Notes under the pieces: model-generated
The model's input: the letters and a program-made list of their open reading frames with translations, nothing else
Database searches by the model: none
What the model was told of the DNA's origin: nothing
Made by a program: the position numbers and the translations under genes
NCBI GenBank assembly: GCA_963739355.1
Contig: CAVUAD010000006.1
Span: 558,001-622,000, forward strand
Direction: 5' to 3'
DNA from: JAWVFM01 sp963739355
GTDB taxonomy: Bacteria; Actinomycetota; Thermoleophilia; Solirubrobacterales; 70-9
Length of the DNA stretch: 64,000 nucleotides
Shown: positions 20,460 to 28,062 of the stretch, piece after piece
Layout: every line of letters begins with the position of its first letter
Position numbering within the stretch: position 1 is the stretch's first letter

Positions 20460-22106
20460 ATGATCGCCTCAGGTGTCTTCGATCGAGACGTGAGAGCGCA
20501 TCCACACCGAGCGGCCGCATCCCGGCGCAGCCTCGTCGTCGTCATTGCGCTGGCCGCTCTCGGCGCCCTCGCCCTCGCATCTGCGGCGCTCGCTCACTCA
20601 CGCGTCCTTCGCGTCGGCAGCTACCACGGGGTCGCCGGCCAGTACAAGACGATCCAGGCCGCGGTGAACGCCGCGAGGCACGGGGACACGATCCTCGTCG
20701 GCCCCGGCGACTACCACGAGCGAAACGACCACCGCAGGCAGCCGAAGGGCGAGGTCCCACCGAGCGGTGTCCTCATCACCAAGGACAACCTGCTCATCCG
20801 AGGCATGAACCGCAACAGGGTGATCGTCGACGGGACCAAGCCCGGCTCGAAGCCGTGCAGCTCGAAGAAGTCGGATCAGGACTTCGGCGACAGGTCCAAG
20901 CGGGCAAAGCCGCTCGGGCGGAACGGACTGGTGGCCTGGAAGGCCGACAACGTCACGATCGAGAACCTGACCGCATGCAACTTCCTCACCGGCTCGGGCA
21001 ACAGCGGCAACGAGATCTGGTGGAACGGCGGCGACGGCAGCGGCAAGATCCGCCTGCACCGCTTCACGGGCAACTACCTGAACGCCACCTCCACCTTCTA
21101 CAACGGCACCGACACCGCGGCGGGCTACGGGCTCTTCTCCTCCAACGCGAAGGGCCCAGGCCTGTGGGCGCACGACTACGCCTCGAACTTCGACGACTCC
21201 AACTACTACATCGGAGCGTGCCGGCGGGTCTGCAACCAGACCATGAACCACGACTGGTCCGAGTTCAGCGCCCTGGGCTACTCGGGCACGAACTCGGGCG
21301 GCAAGCTCATCGTCAAGAACTCCGAGTTCGACAAGAACAAGGACGGCTTCTCGACCAACAGCCAGAACAACGACGACCTGCCCTCACCGCAGGACGGGCA
21401 CTGCCGCAAGGGCAAGAGGAGCCGGATCACGCACACGGTCTCCTGCTGGGTCTTCATCCACAACTACGTCCACGACAACAACAACCCGCAGGTCCCCGGT
21501 CGTGGCGCCGCGAGCGCCGGCCCTGTCGGGACCGGGATGTCGATCGCAGGCGGGCGCTTCGACACCCTCATGGGCAACCGCTTCGTGCACAACGGCGCCT
21601 GGGGCGTGCTGCTCGTCCCCTATCCCGACGACGAGACCCCGCCGCCGGGCGAGCACTGCCAGGGCGGGACCTCCGACACGATCCTCTCGAGCTTCGGCTT
21701 CACCTGCACGTTCGACGACTGGGGCAACCAGCTCTTCAACAACAAGTTCAAGGACAACGGCTTCTTCGGCAACCCCACCAACGGCGACATCGGCGAGCTC
21801 ACCCTGATCAACGGCAAGCCGATCAACTGCTACCGCAAGAACACGACCCCCGACGGCACCTCGCCGGCGACGGTCCAGACCACGAACACGGATTGCGGAA
21901 GCACCGGCACCGGTAACAACAACCTCTCGCTCCTCTCCGAGGCCGCCTGCGACTCAGAGGTCGACACCACCCTCTGCCTGCCGAGCGACAGCTACCCGCG
22001 CGGCACCAAGGTCGTCATGCACCGCCTCCCCACCAAGAAGCTCGACACCATGCCGCATCCCTGCAAGGGCGTGCCGAGCAACCCGTGGTGCCCGGGGAAG
22101 CGTTAG
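20460..22106 (+). CDS. Secreted right-handed beta-helix (pectate-lyase-like) protein
   Basis: 548 residues. After a basic start comes a hydrophobic signal segment (RRSLVVVIALAALGALALAS) with ALAHS as a likely cleavage region. The mature part opens with YKTIQAAVNAARHGDTILVG and PGDYHE, the common entry coil of parallel beta-helix proteins, and then repeats short strands such as LITKDNLLIRGMNR, NVTIENLTACNF and LIVKNSEFDKNKDGF. Several Cys pairs fit export. The family includes carbohydrate lyases and epimerases; no specific catalytic residues were recognised. Confidence 0.75.
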   Translation: MIASGVFDRDVRAHPHRAAASRRSLVVVIALAALGALALASAALAHSRVLRVGSYHGVAGQYKTIQAAVNAARHGDTILVGPGDYHERNDHRRQPKGEVPPSGVLITKDNLLIRGMNRNRVIVDGTKPGSKPCSSKKSDQDFGDRSKRAKPLGRNGLVAWKADNVTIENLTACNFLTGSGNSGNEIWWNGGDGSGKIRLHRFTGNYLNATSTFYNGTDTAAGYGLFSSNAKGPGLWAHDYASNFDDSNYYIGACRRVCNQTMNHDWSEFSALGYSGTNSGGKLIVKNSEFDKNKDGFSTNSQNNDDLPSPQDGHCRKGKRSRITHTVSCWVFIHNYVHDNNNPQVPGRGAASAGPVGTGMSIAGGRFDTLMGNRFVHNGAWGVLLVPYPDDETPPPGEHCQGGTSDTILSSFGFTCTFDDWGNQLFNNKFKDNGFFGNPTNGDIGELTLINGKPINCYRKNTTPDGTSPATVQTTNTDCGSTGTGNNNLSLLSEAACDSEVDTTLCLPSDSYPRGTKVVMHRLPTKKLDTMPHPCKGVPSNPWCPGKR

Positions 22107-22639
22107 CTGTCCGGCGCCCAGAACCATTCGGCGAACGGGCGCGTCCGGCGGGCGCGCAGCCGCCGGCGCCCACGCTGAAACCAGGCGAGCTCCTCCCCGC
22201 CCGCCGGCGCGGTCGGCGCCGCGCTTCTGCAGGCGATCCCCGGATGCCCGGCGGCCCACGCCTCCTCGCCCAGGGGGCGGCAGCGGCTCCAGGCGACGAT
22301 CCGCCCGCGCCCGTCGCGCGGGTAGCTCCCAGGTAGGCCCATCGACTCCAGGCCGCGGGCCGAGACGGCGTCGGCAAAGCGCTCCCGGCGGACGCTGGCC
22401 TGCACCAGCACCGGCGCGGTCGAGGGGTTGAGGTCCTCGGGGCCGTAGGGGTGCGGCTCGAGTTGCTGGAAGACGACGGCGCGCGCCACGGAGACCGAGC
22501 GACACAGATAGACGACCTTGAACGCACCCGGCGCGTTCCAGCGCCCGCCGGCCGCCTGCGCGAACGCGCCGTCGAGGGGGTTGCGCCACGACGGGTCGGC
22601 GACGCGCACGTAGGCGCCGCCGCGCGCGATCGTCCTCAC
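22103..22639 (-). CDS. RES-domain toxin (NAD+-degrading)
   Basis: 178 residues, with YVRVADP, then GGRWN (31-35) whose Arg is a conserved RES residue, VVYLCRSVSVARA and the C-terminal ACRSA segment that holds the conserved serine. Established RES toxins (MbcT, ParT families) break down or modify NAD+ metabolism and arrest growth. It starts three bases after its Xre partner, the usual RES/Xre type II operon order of antitoxin then toxin. Confidence 0.85.
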   Translation of the reverse strand: MRTIARGGAYVRVADPSWRNPLDGAFAQAAGGRWNAPGAFKVVYLCRSVSVARAVVFQQLEPHPYGPEDLNPSTAPVLVQASVRRERFADAVSARGLESMGLPGSYPRDGRGRIVAWSRCRPLGEEAWAAGHPGIACRSAAPTAPAGGEELAWFQRGRRRLRARRTRPFAEWFWAPDS

Positions 22640-22642
22640 GCG

Positions 22643-22987
22643 CTAGCCAGTGCTCGCCCAGTCGAACGAGGCTCGCACCAGCTCGAGCAGCTCGTCCTGG
22701 CGATCGCCCTCGATCATCTCCAGCATCGTCGCGCCGCCGTAGGCGCGGGCCGGGCGCCGCGCCACCCCGGGGATCCGCTCGGGCTTGACCCGATGCGAGA
22801 GCAGATCGGCGATCGCTGCGACCGTGGCCGCCTTCTCCTGGCGCGAGCCCGGCACCCCGCGCGAGCGCCACTCCCCCACCGCCTGGCGCGAGACGCCGAA
22901 AAGGCGCCCGAGCTCGACGTTGGAGAGCGCGAACGCGTCCTGGATCTCGTCCAGAAGCGACGGGGCGACGAGCGCTGCGACTGCCAT
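22643..22987 (-). CDS. Xre/MbcA-like antitoxin of the RES module
   Basis: 114 residues. A helix-turn-helix is visible in FALSNVELGRLFGVSRQAVGE, followed by a helical C-terminal domain ending in DELLELVRASFDWAS, the typical RES-binding portion. It should neutralise the RES protein and repress the operon. The start ATG 22987 has a TAGGCT -10 hexamer six bases upstream and four GCAAG repeats beyond it, which fits autoregulation of a leaderless transcript. Confidence 0.85.
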   Translation of the reverse strand: MAVAALVAPSLLDEIQDAFALSNVELGRLFGVSRQAVGEWRSRGVPGSRQEKAATVAAIADLLSHRVKPERIPGVARRPARAYGGATMLEMIEGDRQDELLELVRASFDWASTG

Positions 22988-22993
22988 GTCTCC

Positions 22994-23034
22994 AGCCTAG
23001 CGCAAGCAAAACGCAAGTGCAAGCTTTTCGCAAG
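22994..23034 (-). promoter_or_regulatory. Promoter and operator of the RES/Xre operon
   Basis: On the minus strand TTGCAC (23017-23022) and TAGGCT (22994-22999) are 17 nt apart, and the -10 ends six bases before the ATG. Four GCAAG copies start at 23002, 23013, 23019 and 23030, that is two direct repeats of GCAAGCNNNNCGCAAG with 11/6/11 spacing, overlaying the -35. This is the layout expected for binding of the Xre antitoxin. Confidence 0.65.
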
Positions 23035-23074
23035 CAGGTTCGGGCGCTGACGCTTCAGGCATAGACTCACCCTC

Positions 23075-23422
23075 GTGCCGACGCCACTGATCGAGTTCCC
23101 CGCCGACGACCCCCAGCGCGCCCTCGCCTTCTGGCAGGGCCTCCTCGGCGCCGAGCTCAAGCCACGGCCGGCCGAGGCCGGCGCGGGCTGGGAGTCGCAG
23201 GTCGACGGCCTGCGCCTCGGCGTCCACGAGCGCGGCACCGGCCCCGGCGACACCGCCTCCCTCCCCTACTTCACCGTCCCGGACATGGCCGCCGCGCTCG
23301 AACGCGTCACCGAGCTCGGCGGCACGCTCATCCACCCCGGCGAGCGCTGGTCGATCTGCCGCGACTCCGAGGGCAGCCCGTTCGCGCTCGCGGCTGGTGT
23401 AAACCCAGCTCGTGATTCCTGA
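23075..23422 (+). CDS. VOC-family (glyoxalase-like) protein
   Basis: 115 residues from GTG 23075. One VOC module pair is visible: IEFPADDPQRALAFWQGLLG at the start, PYFTVPDMAAALERVTELGG in the middle and ICRDSEGSPFALAA at the end. A TAGACT hexamer ends seven bases before the start codon, consistent with leaderless initiation. It lies between the RES/Xre operon and the next toxin-like cluster and is probably a small cytoplasmic enzyme or binding protein. Confidence 0.85.
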   Translation: MPTPLIEFPADDPQRALAFWQGLLGAELKPRPAEAGAGWESQVDGLRLGVHERGTGPGDTASLPYFTVPDMAAALERVTELGGTLIHPGERWSICRDSEGSPFALAAGVNPARDS

Positions 23423-23437
23423 GCTCGGCGCTTACGT

Positions 23438-23728
23438 CTAGGCCGGGCTGGGCGCGCTCACGTCAAGCGTCACGACGCGATCCGGCGCGGCAATCGCCGA
23501 GCGCGCCGCGGCGGTCAGGGCTTCTAGGTCGAGGTCGTACTTCGCAGCGGCCGCTGCGAGCGGCTCCTCGATCCCGTCGTCGACGTAGAGCACCTCGACA
23601 CCGACGGGTTTGTCGGCCAGCAGGTCGACACCCCCGCGCTCATGGATCCGGTCGCTTCTGTCCGCGCGGCCCGCATCCACCAGCGTGATCGCGAGGGCGT
23701 TGGCCTCGCTGTCGAACTCCGCACGCAT
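23438..23728 (-). CDS. DUF2283 protein
   Basis: 96 residues from ATG 23728, with AGGAGG five bases upstream. The start MRAEFDSEANALAITL, followed by acidic turns and VGVEVLYVDDGIEEPLAA, matches DUF2283, a small beta-rich family often encoded next to DUF4258 proteins. Its Shine-Dalgarno sequence lies inside the last codons of the DUF4258 frame, so the two are coupled. The pair behaves like a toxin-antitoxin-type module by genomic association; biochemical proof is not visible here. Confidence 0.75.
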   Translation of the reverse strand: MRAEFDSEANALAITLVDAGRADRSDRIHERGGVDLLADKPVGVEVLYVDDGIEEPLAAAAAKYDLDLEALTAAARSAIAAPDRVVTLDVSAPSPA

Positions 23729-23730
23729 CG

Positions 23731-23931
23731 TCACCTCCTCCACATCGTAATGACCACCGCGGAGTCCTCCTGGGCGACGACGACCGTCACTGAGTCGAAC
23801 TCGAAGATTGGATTTCCGCTCCTATCGACGCGACGTGGCTCCGTGCCGGAGAGAGCGTGCTCGACCTCGTCCAGCGAGATCGAGTAGAGCCGCGCTTGGT
23901 TCTTCGCATGCCGAGTGCGTCCGAGCCTGCG
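23731..23931 (-). CDS. DUF4258 protein, start unclear
   Basis: The conserved part reads TRHAKNQARLYSISLDEVEH, then FEFDSVTVVVAQEDSAVVIT, which fits DUF4258 (RelE/BrnT-like small toxins). No ATG, GTG or TTG exists in frame between the end of the upstream nucleotidyltransferase gene and the domain, so the 5' boundary given is only approximate; a lost start or a one-base indel is likely. It is followed directly by DUF2283. Confidence 0.55.
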   Translation of the reverse strand, partial: RRLGRTRHAKNQARLYSISLDEVEHALSGTEPRRVDRSGNPIFEFDSVTVVVAQEDSAVVITMWRR

Positions 23932-23935
23932 CTGC

Positions 23936-24496
23936 TCAGCCCTCGACCGAGCGGGCCAGCGCCTCCAGCCTCTCGGCGCGCGGGTCGTTGAGGCCGATCG
24001 TCTCCTCGAGCCAGACGCGGGCCTCCTCGATGTCGAGGTCACGGGTGACCACGAGCATCTGCTCGATGTCGAGCCAGTCCTTGGGCCGGTCGAAGAGGAC
24101 CTTGCAGACCAGCAGGTGCTCGGGCGCGAGGATCGGGATGCGGGCGTCATCGCCGAAGTCCACCGAGCGCAGCTCTCGGCGCATCGCCGCGTGTAGCTCG
24201 GCGTAGGCGAAGAACAGATCGACCGGGTTGCGTCCCCACCACCAGCGCGCCTGGCCGTCGCGCTCGGTGGCGGCGGGGTCGGCCCCGCGTTCGCTGATGC
24301 CCAGCGGCGAGAGGGCCGCAAGCACTCGCCCCTGTTCGGAGGCGGTGACGAAGAGATTGACGTCGATGTCGATCGTGACGCGCGGCTCGGCGTAGTAGGC
24401 GAGGGCCAGGGCGCCTCCGAAGGCGTGATCGATCCCCGCCTCGGCGAGCCCGCGGTCGATCGCGATGACCTTCTCCGGGAGGGAGAGCTCGCTCAT
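23936..24496 (-). CDS. AbiEii/MNT-type nucleotidyltransferase
   Basis: 186 residues. The segment AFGGALALAYYAEPRVTIDIDV has the GG then DxD arrangement of minimal nucleotidyltransferases, followed by RNPVDLFFAY and a helical C-terminal region with EHLLVCKVLFDRPKDWLDIEQM. Such proteins occur as toxins or resistance factors (AbiEii, MenT, MNT) that add nucleotides to RNA or proteins. Its ATG overlaps the stop of the preceding gene (ATGA), which is presumably the cognate antitoxin. Confidence 0.75.
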   Translation of the reverse strand: MSELSLPEKVIAIDRGLAEAGIDHAFGGALALAYYAEPRVTIDIDVNLFVTASEQGRVLAALSPLGISERGADPAATERDGQARWWWGRNPVDLFFAYAELHAAMRRELRSVDFGDDARIPILAPEHLLVCKVLFDRPKDWLDIEQMLVVTRDLDIEEARVWLEETIGLNDPRAERLEALARSVEG

Positions 24497-24972
24497 GCCG
24501 GCCGGCCGGGTATTCCAGGGAACGAGACGGTGGCGCCACGTGGCGGCGCCGGCAGGCGGTCAGCGAGCAGGAGGAGGTCCCGAAGCGCGAGCCCGCGTTC
24601 ACGGGCGGAGACCCCGATCCACGGAGCCGCCGCCCGCTCGGCGTCGCTTGGAGCCCGATCGGCGCGCCCGAGTGCGTCCGCGAGCAGCCGCCGCGTGGCT
24701 GTCGACGGTCCCCGGCCGGCCGACAACTCGGCGAGCAGGGTCGCCCCCGCGTCTTCGGCCGCCGAGAACGAGACGGGCGCGCCCGCCCGAGTCGCTGCGC
24801 GGCGCAGGTCGGCGGCGGAGACCCTGCCCTCGGCCCGGGCGAGGGCGTGCTCGGCCACGTCCGGGGTCAGCGTGCGAAAGCTCGCAAGCGTTCGGGCGCG
24901 CGGCCCCTTCGGGGTCTGCCGCGACTCCCGCAACTCCCAGCGGCCGTGGCCGCGCTGGACGGCGTATGCCAT
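24493..24972 (-). CDS. Partner (probable antitoxin) of the nucleotidyltransferase
   Basis: 159 residues from ATG 24972. The N-terminal third (RGHGRWELRESRQTPKGPRA) is basic and strand-like; the rest is alanine-rich helices. It resembles the conserved first gene found before nucleotidyltransferase genes in related actinobacteria, but no DNA-binding motif was recognised. The start codon lies at the end of a 21-nt inverted repeat that covers a perfect TATAAT, so the gene is probably self-repressed and translated from a leaderless mRNA. Confidence 0.6.
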   Translation of the reverse strand: MAYAVQRGHGRWELRESRQTPKGPRARTLASFRTLTPDVAEHALARAEGRVSAADLRRAATRAGAPVSFSAAEDAGATLLAELSAGRGPSTATRRLLADALGRADRAPSDAERAAAPWIGVSARERGLALRDLLLLADRLPAPPRGATVSFPGIPGRPA

Positions 24973-24992
24973 AGTGGGCATTATACCCACTA
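24972..24992 (-). promoter_or_regulatory. TATAAT promoter inside a perfect inverted repeat
   Basis: TAGTGGG and CCCACTA form perfect 7-bp arms around the -10 hexamer, which reads TATAAT on the minus strand at 24980-24985. The hexamer ends seven bases before the ATG at 24972. The divergent epimerase start is only 50 bp away, so a repressor bound here could affect both directions. Confidence 0.65.
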
Positions 24993-25022
24993 TTGCCCAC
25001 GTGAGCTGCATAGACTCGTCCC

Positions 25023-25915
25023 GTGAAGGTCCTCGTCACCGGCGCCAGCGGCTTCCTCGGCAAGGTCGTCTGCGCCGAGCTCCTGGGGCGCGGCCACGAG
25101 GTCCACGCGCTCGTCCGCCGCCCCGGCTCCGAGCCGTCCGAGTGCACCGCCGTCGCCGGCGACCTCACCGACGCCGAGCGCCTCACGGCCGCCGTCTCCG
25201 AGGTAGCCCCCGAGTGCGTCTTCCACCTCGCCGCCGAGATCGCCTCGCAGCGCGACGCCGCGAAGATCCGCGCCGTCAACGTCGACGGCACCCGCGTCCT
25301 GATCTCCGCCTGCGAGGCCGCCGGCGTGCGCCGCCTCGTCTTCGCCTCCACCGTCGTCACCGGCGACGCGAGGGGCGCCGTCCTCACCGAGGAGTCCCAA
25401 CTTCCCGTCGAGACCGAGTACGGCCGCTCCAAGCAGGAGGGCGAGCGCATGCTGCGCTCCTCATCGCTCGAGGACGTGATCATCAGGCCCAGCCACGTCT
25501 ACGGGCCGGGCGGGTGGTACGTCGAGGAGATCGTCGACCGCATCCGCCGCCCGGCCGCTTCGCCGTCGTCGGCTCGGGCCGGAACTGGTGGGACGTCGTG
25601 CGGGTCGAGGACGTGGCGAGCGCCTGCGTCGACGCCGCCGAGCGCGCCCCCGCCGGCTCCACCTACCACGTCGCCGACGACGAGCCGATCCACTACTACG
25701 ACTTCGCCGCCCTCACCGCCGAGGCCCTCGGCAAGGGCGCACCCCGCCACATCCCGGCCTGGCTCGCCCGCCTCGCCGCCGGCGCCGACCCCGTCCGCGC
25801 CGCCACCCGCTCGGCGAAGAGCTCGAACGCACGGATCAAGTCGGAGCTTGGGTGGGAGCCGCGGTTTGCGACGGCGCGTGAGGGCGTGCCCGATGCGGTC
25901 GCACGGCTCGGCTGA
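25023..25915 (+). CDS. NAD-dependent epimerase/dehydratase, copy A (frameshifted)
   Basis: The extended SDR fold starts VLVTGASGFLGKVVCAEL (GxxGxxG), with VFHLAAEIASQRD and YGRSKQEGER (YxxxK). About 3 kb downstream copy B is intact (297 residues); against it copy A lacks one base near 25546, so RIRRPAASPSS replaces the expected PGRFAVVGSGRNWWDVV, while the true C-terminus resumes in another frame and ends at 25915. Long stretches are identical to copy B. A TAGACT hexamer ends six bases before the GTG start. Likely substrates are nucleotide sugars or steroid-like alcohols; not resolved. Confidence 0.8.
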
Positions 25916-25929
25916 GCTTCAGCTACCCC

Positions 25930-25954
25930 ATATCCCTTCGGATATACTCCAGGC
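25930..25954 (+). promoter_or_regulatory. Promoter and small dyad of the Xre/nucleotidyltransferase pair
   Basis: ATATCC and GGATAT form a dyad at 25930-25945 and TATACT at 25943-25948 is a good -10 that ends six bases before the ATG. As with the 24972 promoter, the dyad touches the -10, which suits repression by the HTH product. Confidence 0.55.
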
Positions 25955-26295
25955 ATGGATATCGGCCATGCCTTGCGCATGAGTCGCACCGCCTCGGGCC
26001 TGACCCAGGGCGAGCTCGCCGCCCTGGCGGGCACATCGCAGGCCACGCTCTCCGACTACGAGCGCGGCGCCAAGGTGCCCTCGGCCGCCACCCTCGACCG
26101 CCTGCTCGCGGCCACCGGCGCCCGCCTCACAAGCGTTCCGGGCCGCCGGCTGCGGGTGCCGCGCGCCGAGCGATCTCGAGCAGCGCGGCCGCACGCTGGC
26201 GGCGGTGATCGACCTCGCCGAGCGGCTTCCCGGGCGCCGTTCCGCAGGAGCTTCGCTTCCCACCCCTGCGCCCGGCGACCTCCGACTCGCGATGA
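25955..26295 (+). CDS. Xre-family antitoxin-like regulator (two frameshifts)
   Basis: The first 70 residues are a clean Xre helix-turn-helix: SRTASGLTQGELAALAGTSQ then ATLSDYERGAKVPS. One extra base in the CGCG run at 26159-26166 and one in CCCGGG at 26229-26234 break the frame; removing both gives SDLEQRGRTLAAVIDLAERL and an end PPLRPATSDSR whose TGA overlaps the next ATG (ATGA). Intact length would be 112 residues. The HTH plus nucleotidyltransferase arrangement is a known antitoxin/toxin order. Confidence 0.7.
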
Positions 26296-26841
26296 ACCTC
26301 GCCGAGCGGCTCCTGGCTCTGCACGCGAGCCTCGAGGCCGCGGGCATCGACCACGCCTTCGGCGGCGCGATCGCCCTCGCCTACTGGACGCTCGAGCCCC
26401 GCGGCACGCGCGACATCGACGTCAACGTCTTCGTCCCCAGCGAGGACGCGCCAACGGTGCTCGCGGCCCTGCCCGACGGCGTCGCCCACGACGAGAAGTC
26501 GCTCGCCGCGATCAGCGCGCGACGGCCAGGTACGGCTCTGGTGGGACGACACGCCCATCGACCTCTTCTTCGACAACCTGCCCGTCCACGAGGAGGCCGC
26601 CCGCCACCGGCGCATGGTCCCGTTCGAGGGCGAGCGGATCCCGGTGCTCGGGCCAGTCGAGCTCGCCCTCTTCAAGGTCATGTTCGACCGCACCCGCGAC
26701 TGGGCCGACATCGAGGCGATGGTCGAGGCCGAGAACCTCGACGTCGCGGCCCTGCGCGCCGACATTGCCGAGTTCGTCGGCGCCGACGACCCCAGGATCG
26801 CGCGGCTCGATGAGGCCGCTCGGCGCGCTCGCGCGAGCTGA
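26292..26841 (+). CDS. AbiEii/MNT-type nucleotidyltransferase, second copy (one frameshift)
   Basis: It is a paralog of the 23936-24496 gene: AGIDHAFGGAIALAYWTL and RDIDVNVFV carry the GG and DxD motif. An extra base near 26515-26520 shifts the frame at ISAR; removing it yields DGQVRLWWDDTPIDLFFDN and then VHEEAARHRRMVPFEGERI. The C-terminal FKVMFDRTRDWADIEAMVEA parallels the other copy. Expected length about 182 residues. It is coupled to the Xre gene and lies between the two epimerase copies. Confidence 0.7.
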
Positions 26842-26852
26842 GCGAAACCTGC

Positions 26853-28010
26853 TCAGCCCTTGCCGTGGAAGACGGTCACCTGGGCGCCGTCGTAGTCCGG
26901 GTAGGCGATGTCCGGGTGCTTGTCGCCGTTCACTCGGCCGACGGCCACCGAGTACGGATCCGAGGCCGTGAGGCTCGTGCCGCCGTAGACCTTCGCTTTG
27001 GAGAAGCCGCCGCGCTTCGCGTAGAGGACCGACACGTCGCCAGAGTCGGGTCCGTTGTAGTTCAGGACCGTGACCACGTCGGCGCGGCCGTCGCCGTTGA
27101 GGTCCCCGGCGGCGGCGAAGTCGCCGCACGCCCCGTCGGAATTGGGGAAGCTCTCGGGCGGCTTCAGCCCGTGCTTGCCGTTGGCGATCAGCAGCACGGA
27201 GGGGTCGGCAACGCCGCATCCCGTGGCGACGATGTCCGGCCGGCGATCTGCGGTGAAACGGCCGGCCATCAGACCGCGGGCGCGGGGTGTGCCGAGATCA
27301 AAGCTCGGCCCCGACTTCAGCCCGCCCTTCCCATTGCCCTTGAGCACGTTGACGAATTGGTCGTTGCCGTTCTCGTAGGTGGACGTGGCGACGTCGAGCT
27401 TGCCATCGCCGTTGAAGTCGCCGGTGACCACGCGGAACGGCGAGTCGGTCGTGTGTGGCCGCGGCGCCTTGAGCGTCCCGTGCTTCGTGCCGAGCAGCAC
27501 CGAGACGGCGTTGTCCGCGGGGTTCGGGGTCACGACGTCGGGATGCCCGTCGCCGTTGAGGTCGCCGATCGTCAACTCCTGCGGCGATGTGCCGGCGGGG
27601 TAGGCAACGGGATCCGCGAAGCCGTGGCGCTTGGCCAGGAGCACGAGGACGTGGCCCGTGGGATTGGGGTCGTCGACGACGAGGTCCGGGCGCTTGTCGC
27701 CGTTCATGTCGTGGACCGCGAAGAAATGCGGGTCGACGCCGACGGGCACGGGCTGCGCCGGGCTGAAGCCGGTCCTGTTCCCGTAGAGGATGAGGAGCTC
27801 CTCGGTCAGCTCGCTGCTCGTGATGATGTCTTTGCGCCCGTCGCCGTTCAGGTCGGCGATGGCGATGTTCTCGAGCGAGTTGGCGTTGACGGGGTAGTGC
27901 TTGGGCGCGCTGAAGCCCGAACCGGCGCGCGCCGCCGCCAACCCGGCGCCCAGGGCGAGCACCGCCACGGACACGACCCCGACTCGTACGAACTTGCATC
28001 GCCAGGACAC
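26853..28010 (-). CDS. Secreted FG-GAP/VCBS-repeat protein
   Basis: 385 residues with a signal peptide (VSVAVLALGAGLAAARA). The mature part is a chain of FG-GAP/VCBS repeats, each with an acidic calcium-binding loop such as DLNGDGRKD, DMNGDKRPD, DLNGDGHPD, DFNGDGKLD, DLNGDGRAD and RVNGDKHPD. This predicts a seven-bladed propeller outside the cell, used in adhesion or polymer binding; no catalytic domain is attached. The GTG start directly follows a TAGGCT, so a later GTG is possible. Confidence 0.85.
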   Translation of the reverse strand: MSWRCKFVRVGVVSVAVLALGAGLAAARAGSGFSAPKHYPVNANSLENIAIADLNGDGRKDIITSSELTEELLILYGNRTGFSPAQPVPVGVDPHFFAVHDMNGDKRPDLVVDDPNPTGHVLVLLAKRHGFADPVAYPAGTSPQELTIGDLNGDGHPDVVTPNPADNAVSVLLGTKHGTLKAPRPHTTDSPFRVVTGDFNGDGKLDVATSTYENGNDQFVNVLKGNGKGGLKSGPSFDLGTPRARGLMAGRFTADRRPDIVATGCGVADPSVLLIANGKHGLKPPESFPNSDGACGDFAAAGDLNGDGRADVVTVLNYNGPDSGDVSVLYAKRGGFSKAKVYGGTSLTASDPYSVAVGRVNGDKHPDIAYPDYDGAQVTVFHGKG

Positions 28011-28062
28011 AGCCTAACGCCCCCTGCTCGGCCCAGTGCGATCCCGCGCATAGACTCGCGCC

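Noticed and set aside
22994..23034. GCAAG repeats as a CRISPR array
   Set aside because: Units are five bases with short spacers; the layout suits an operator. No CRISPR array or cas gene was seen in the window.
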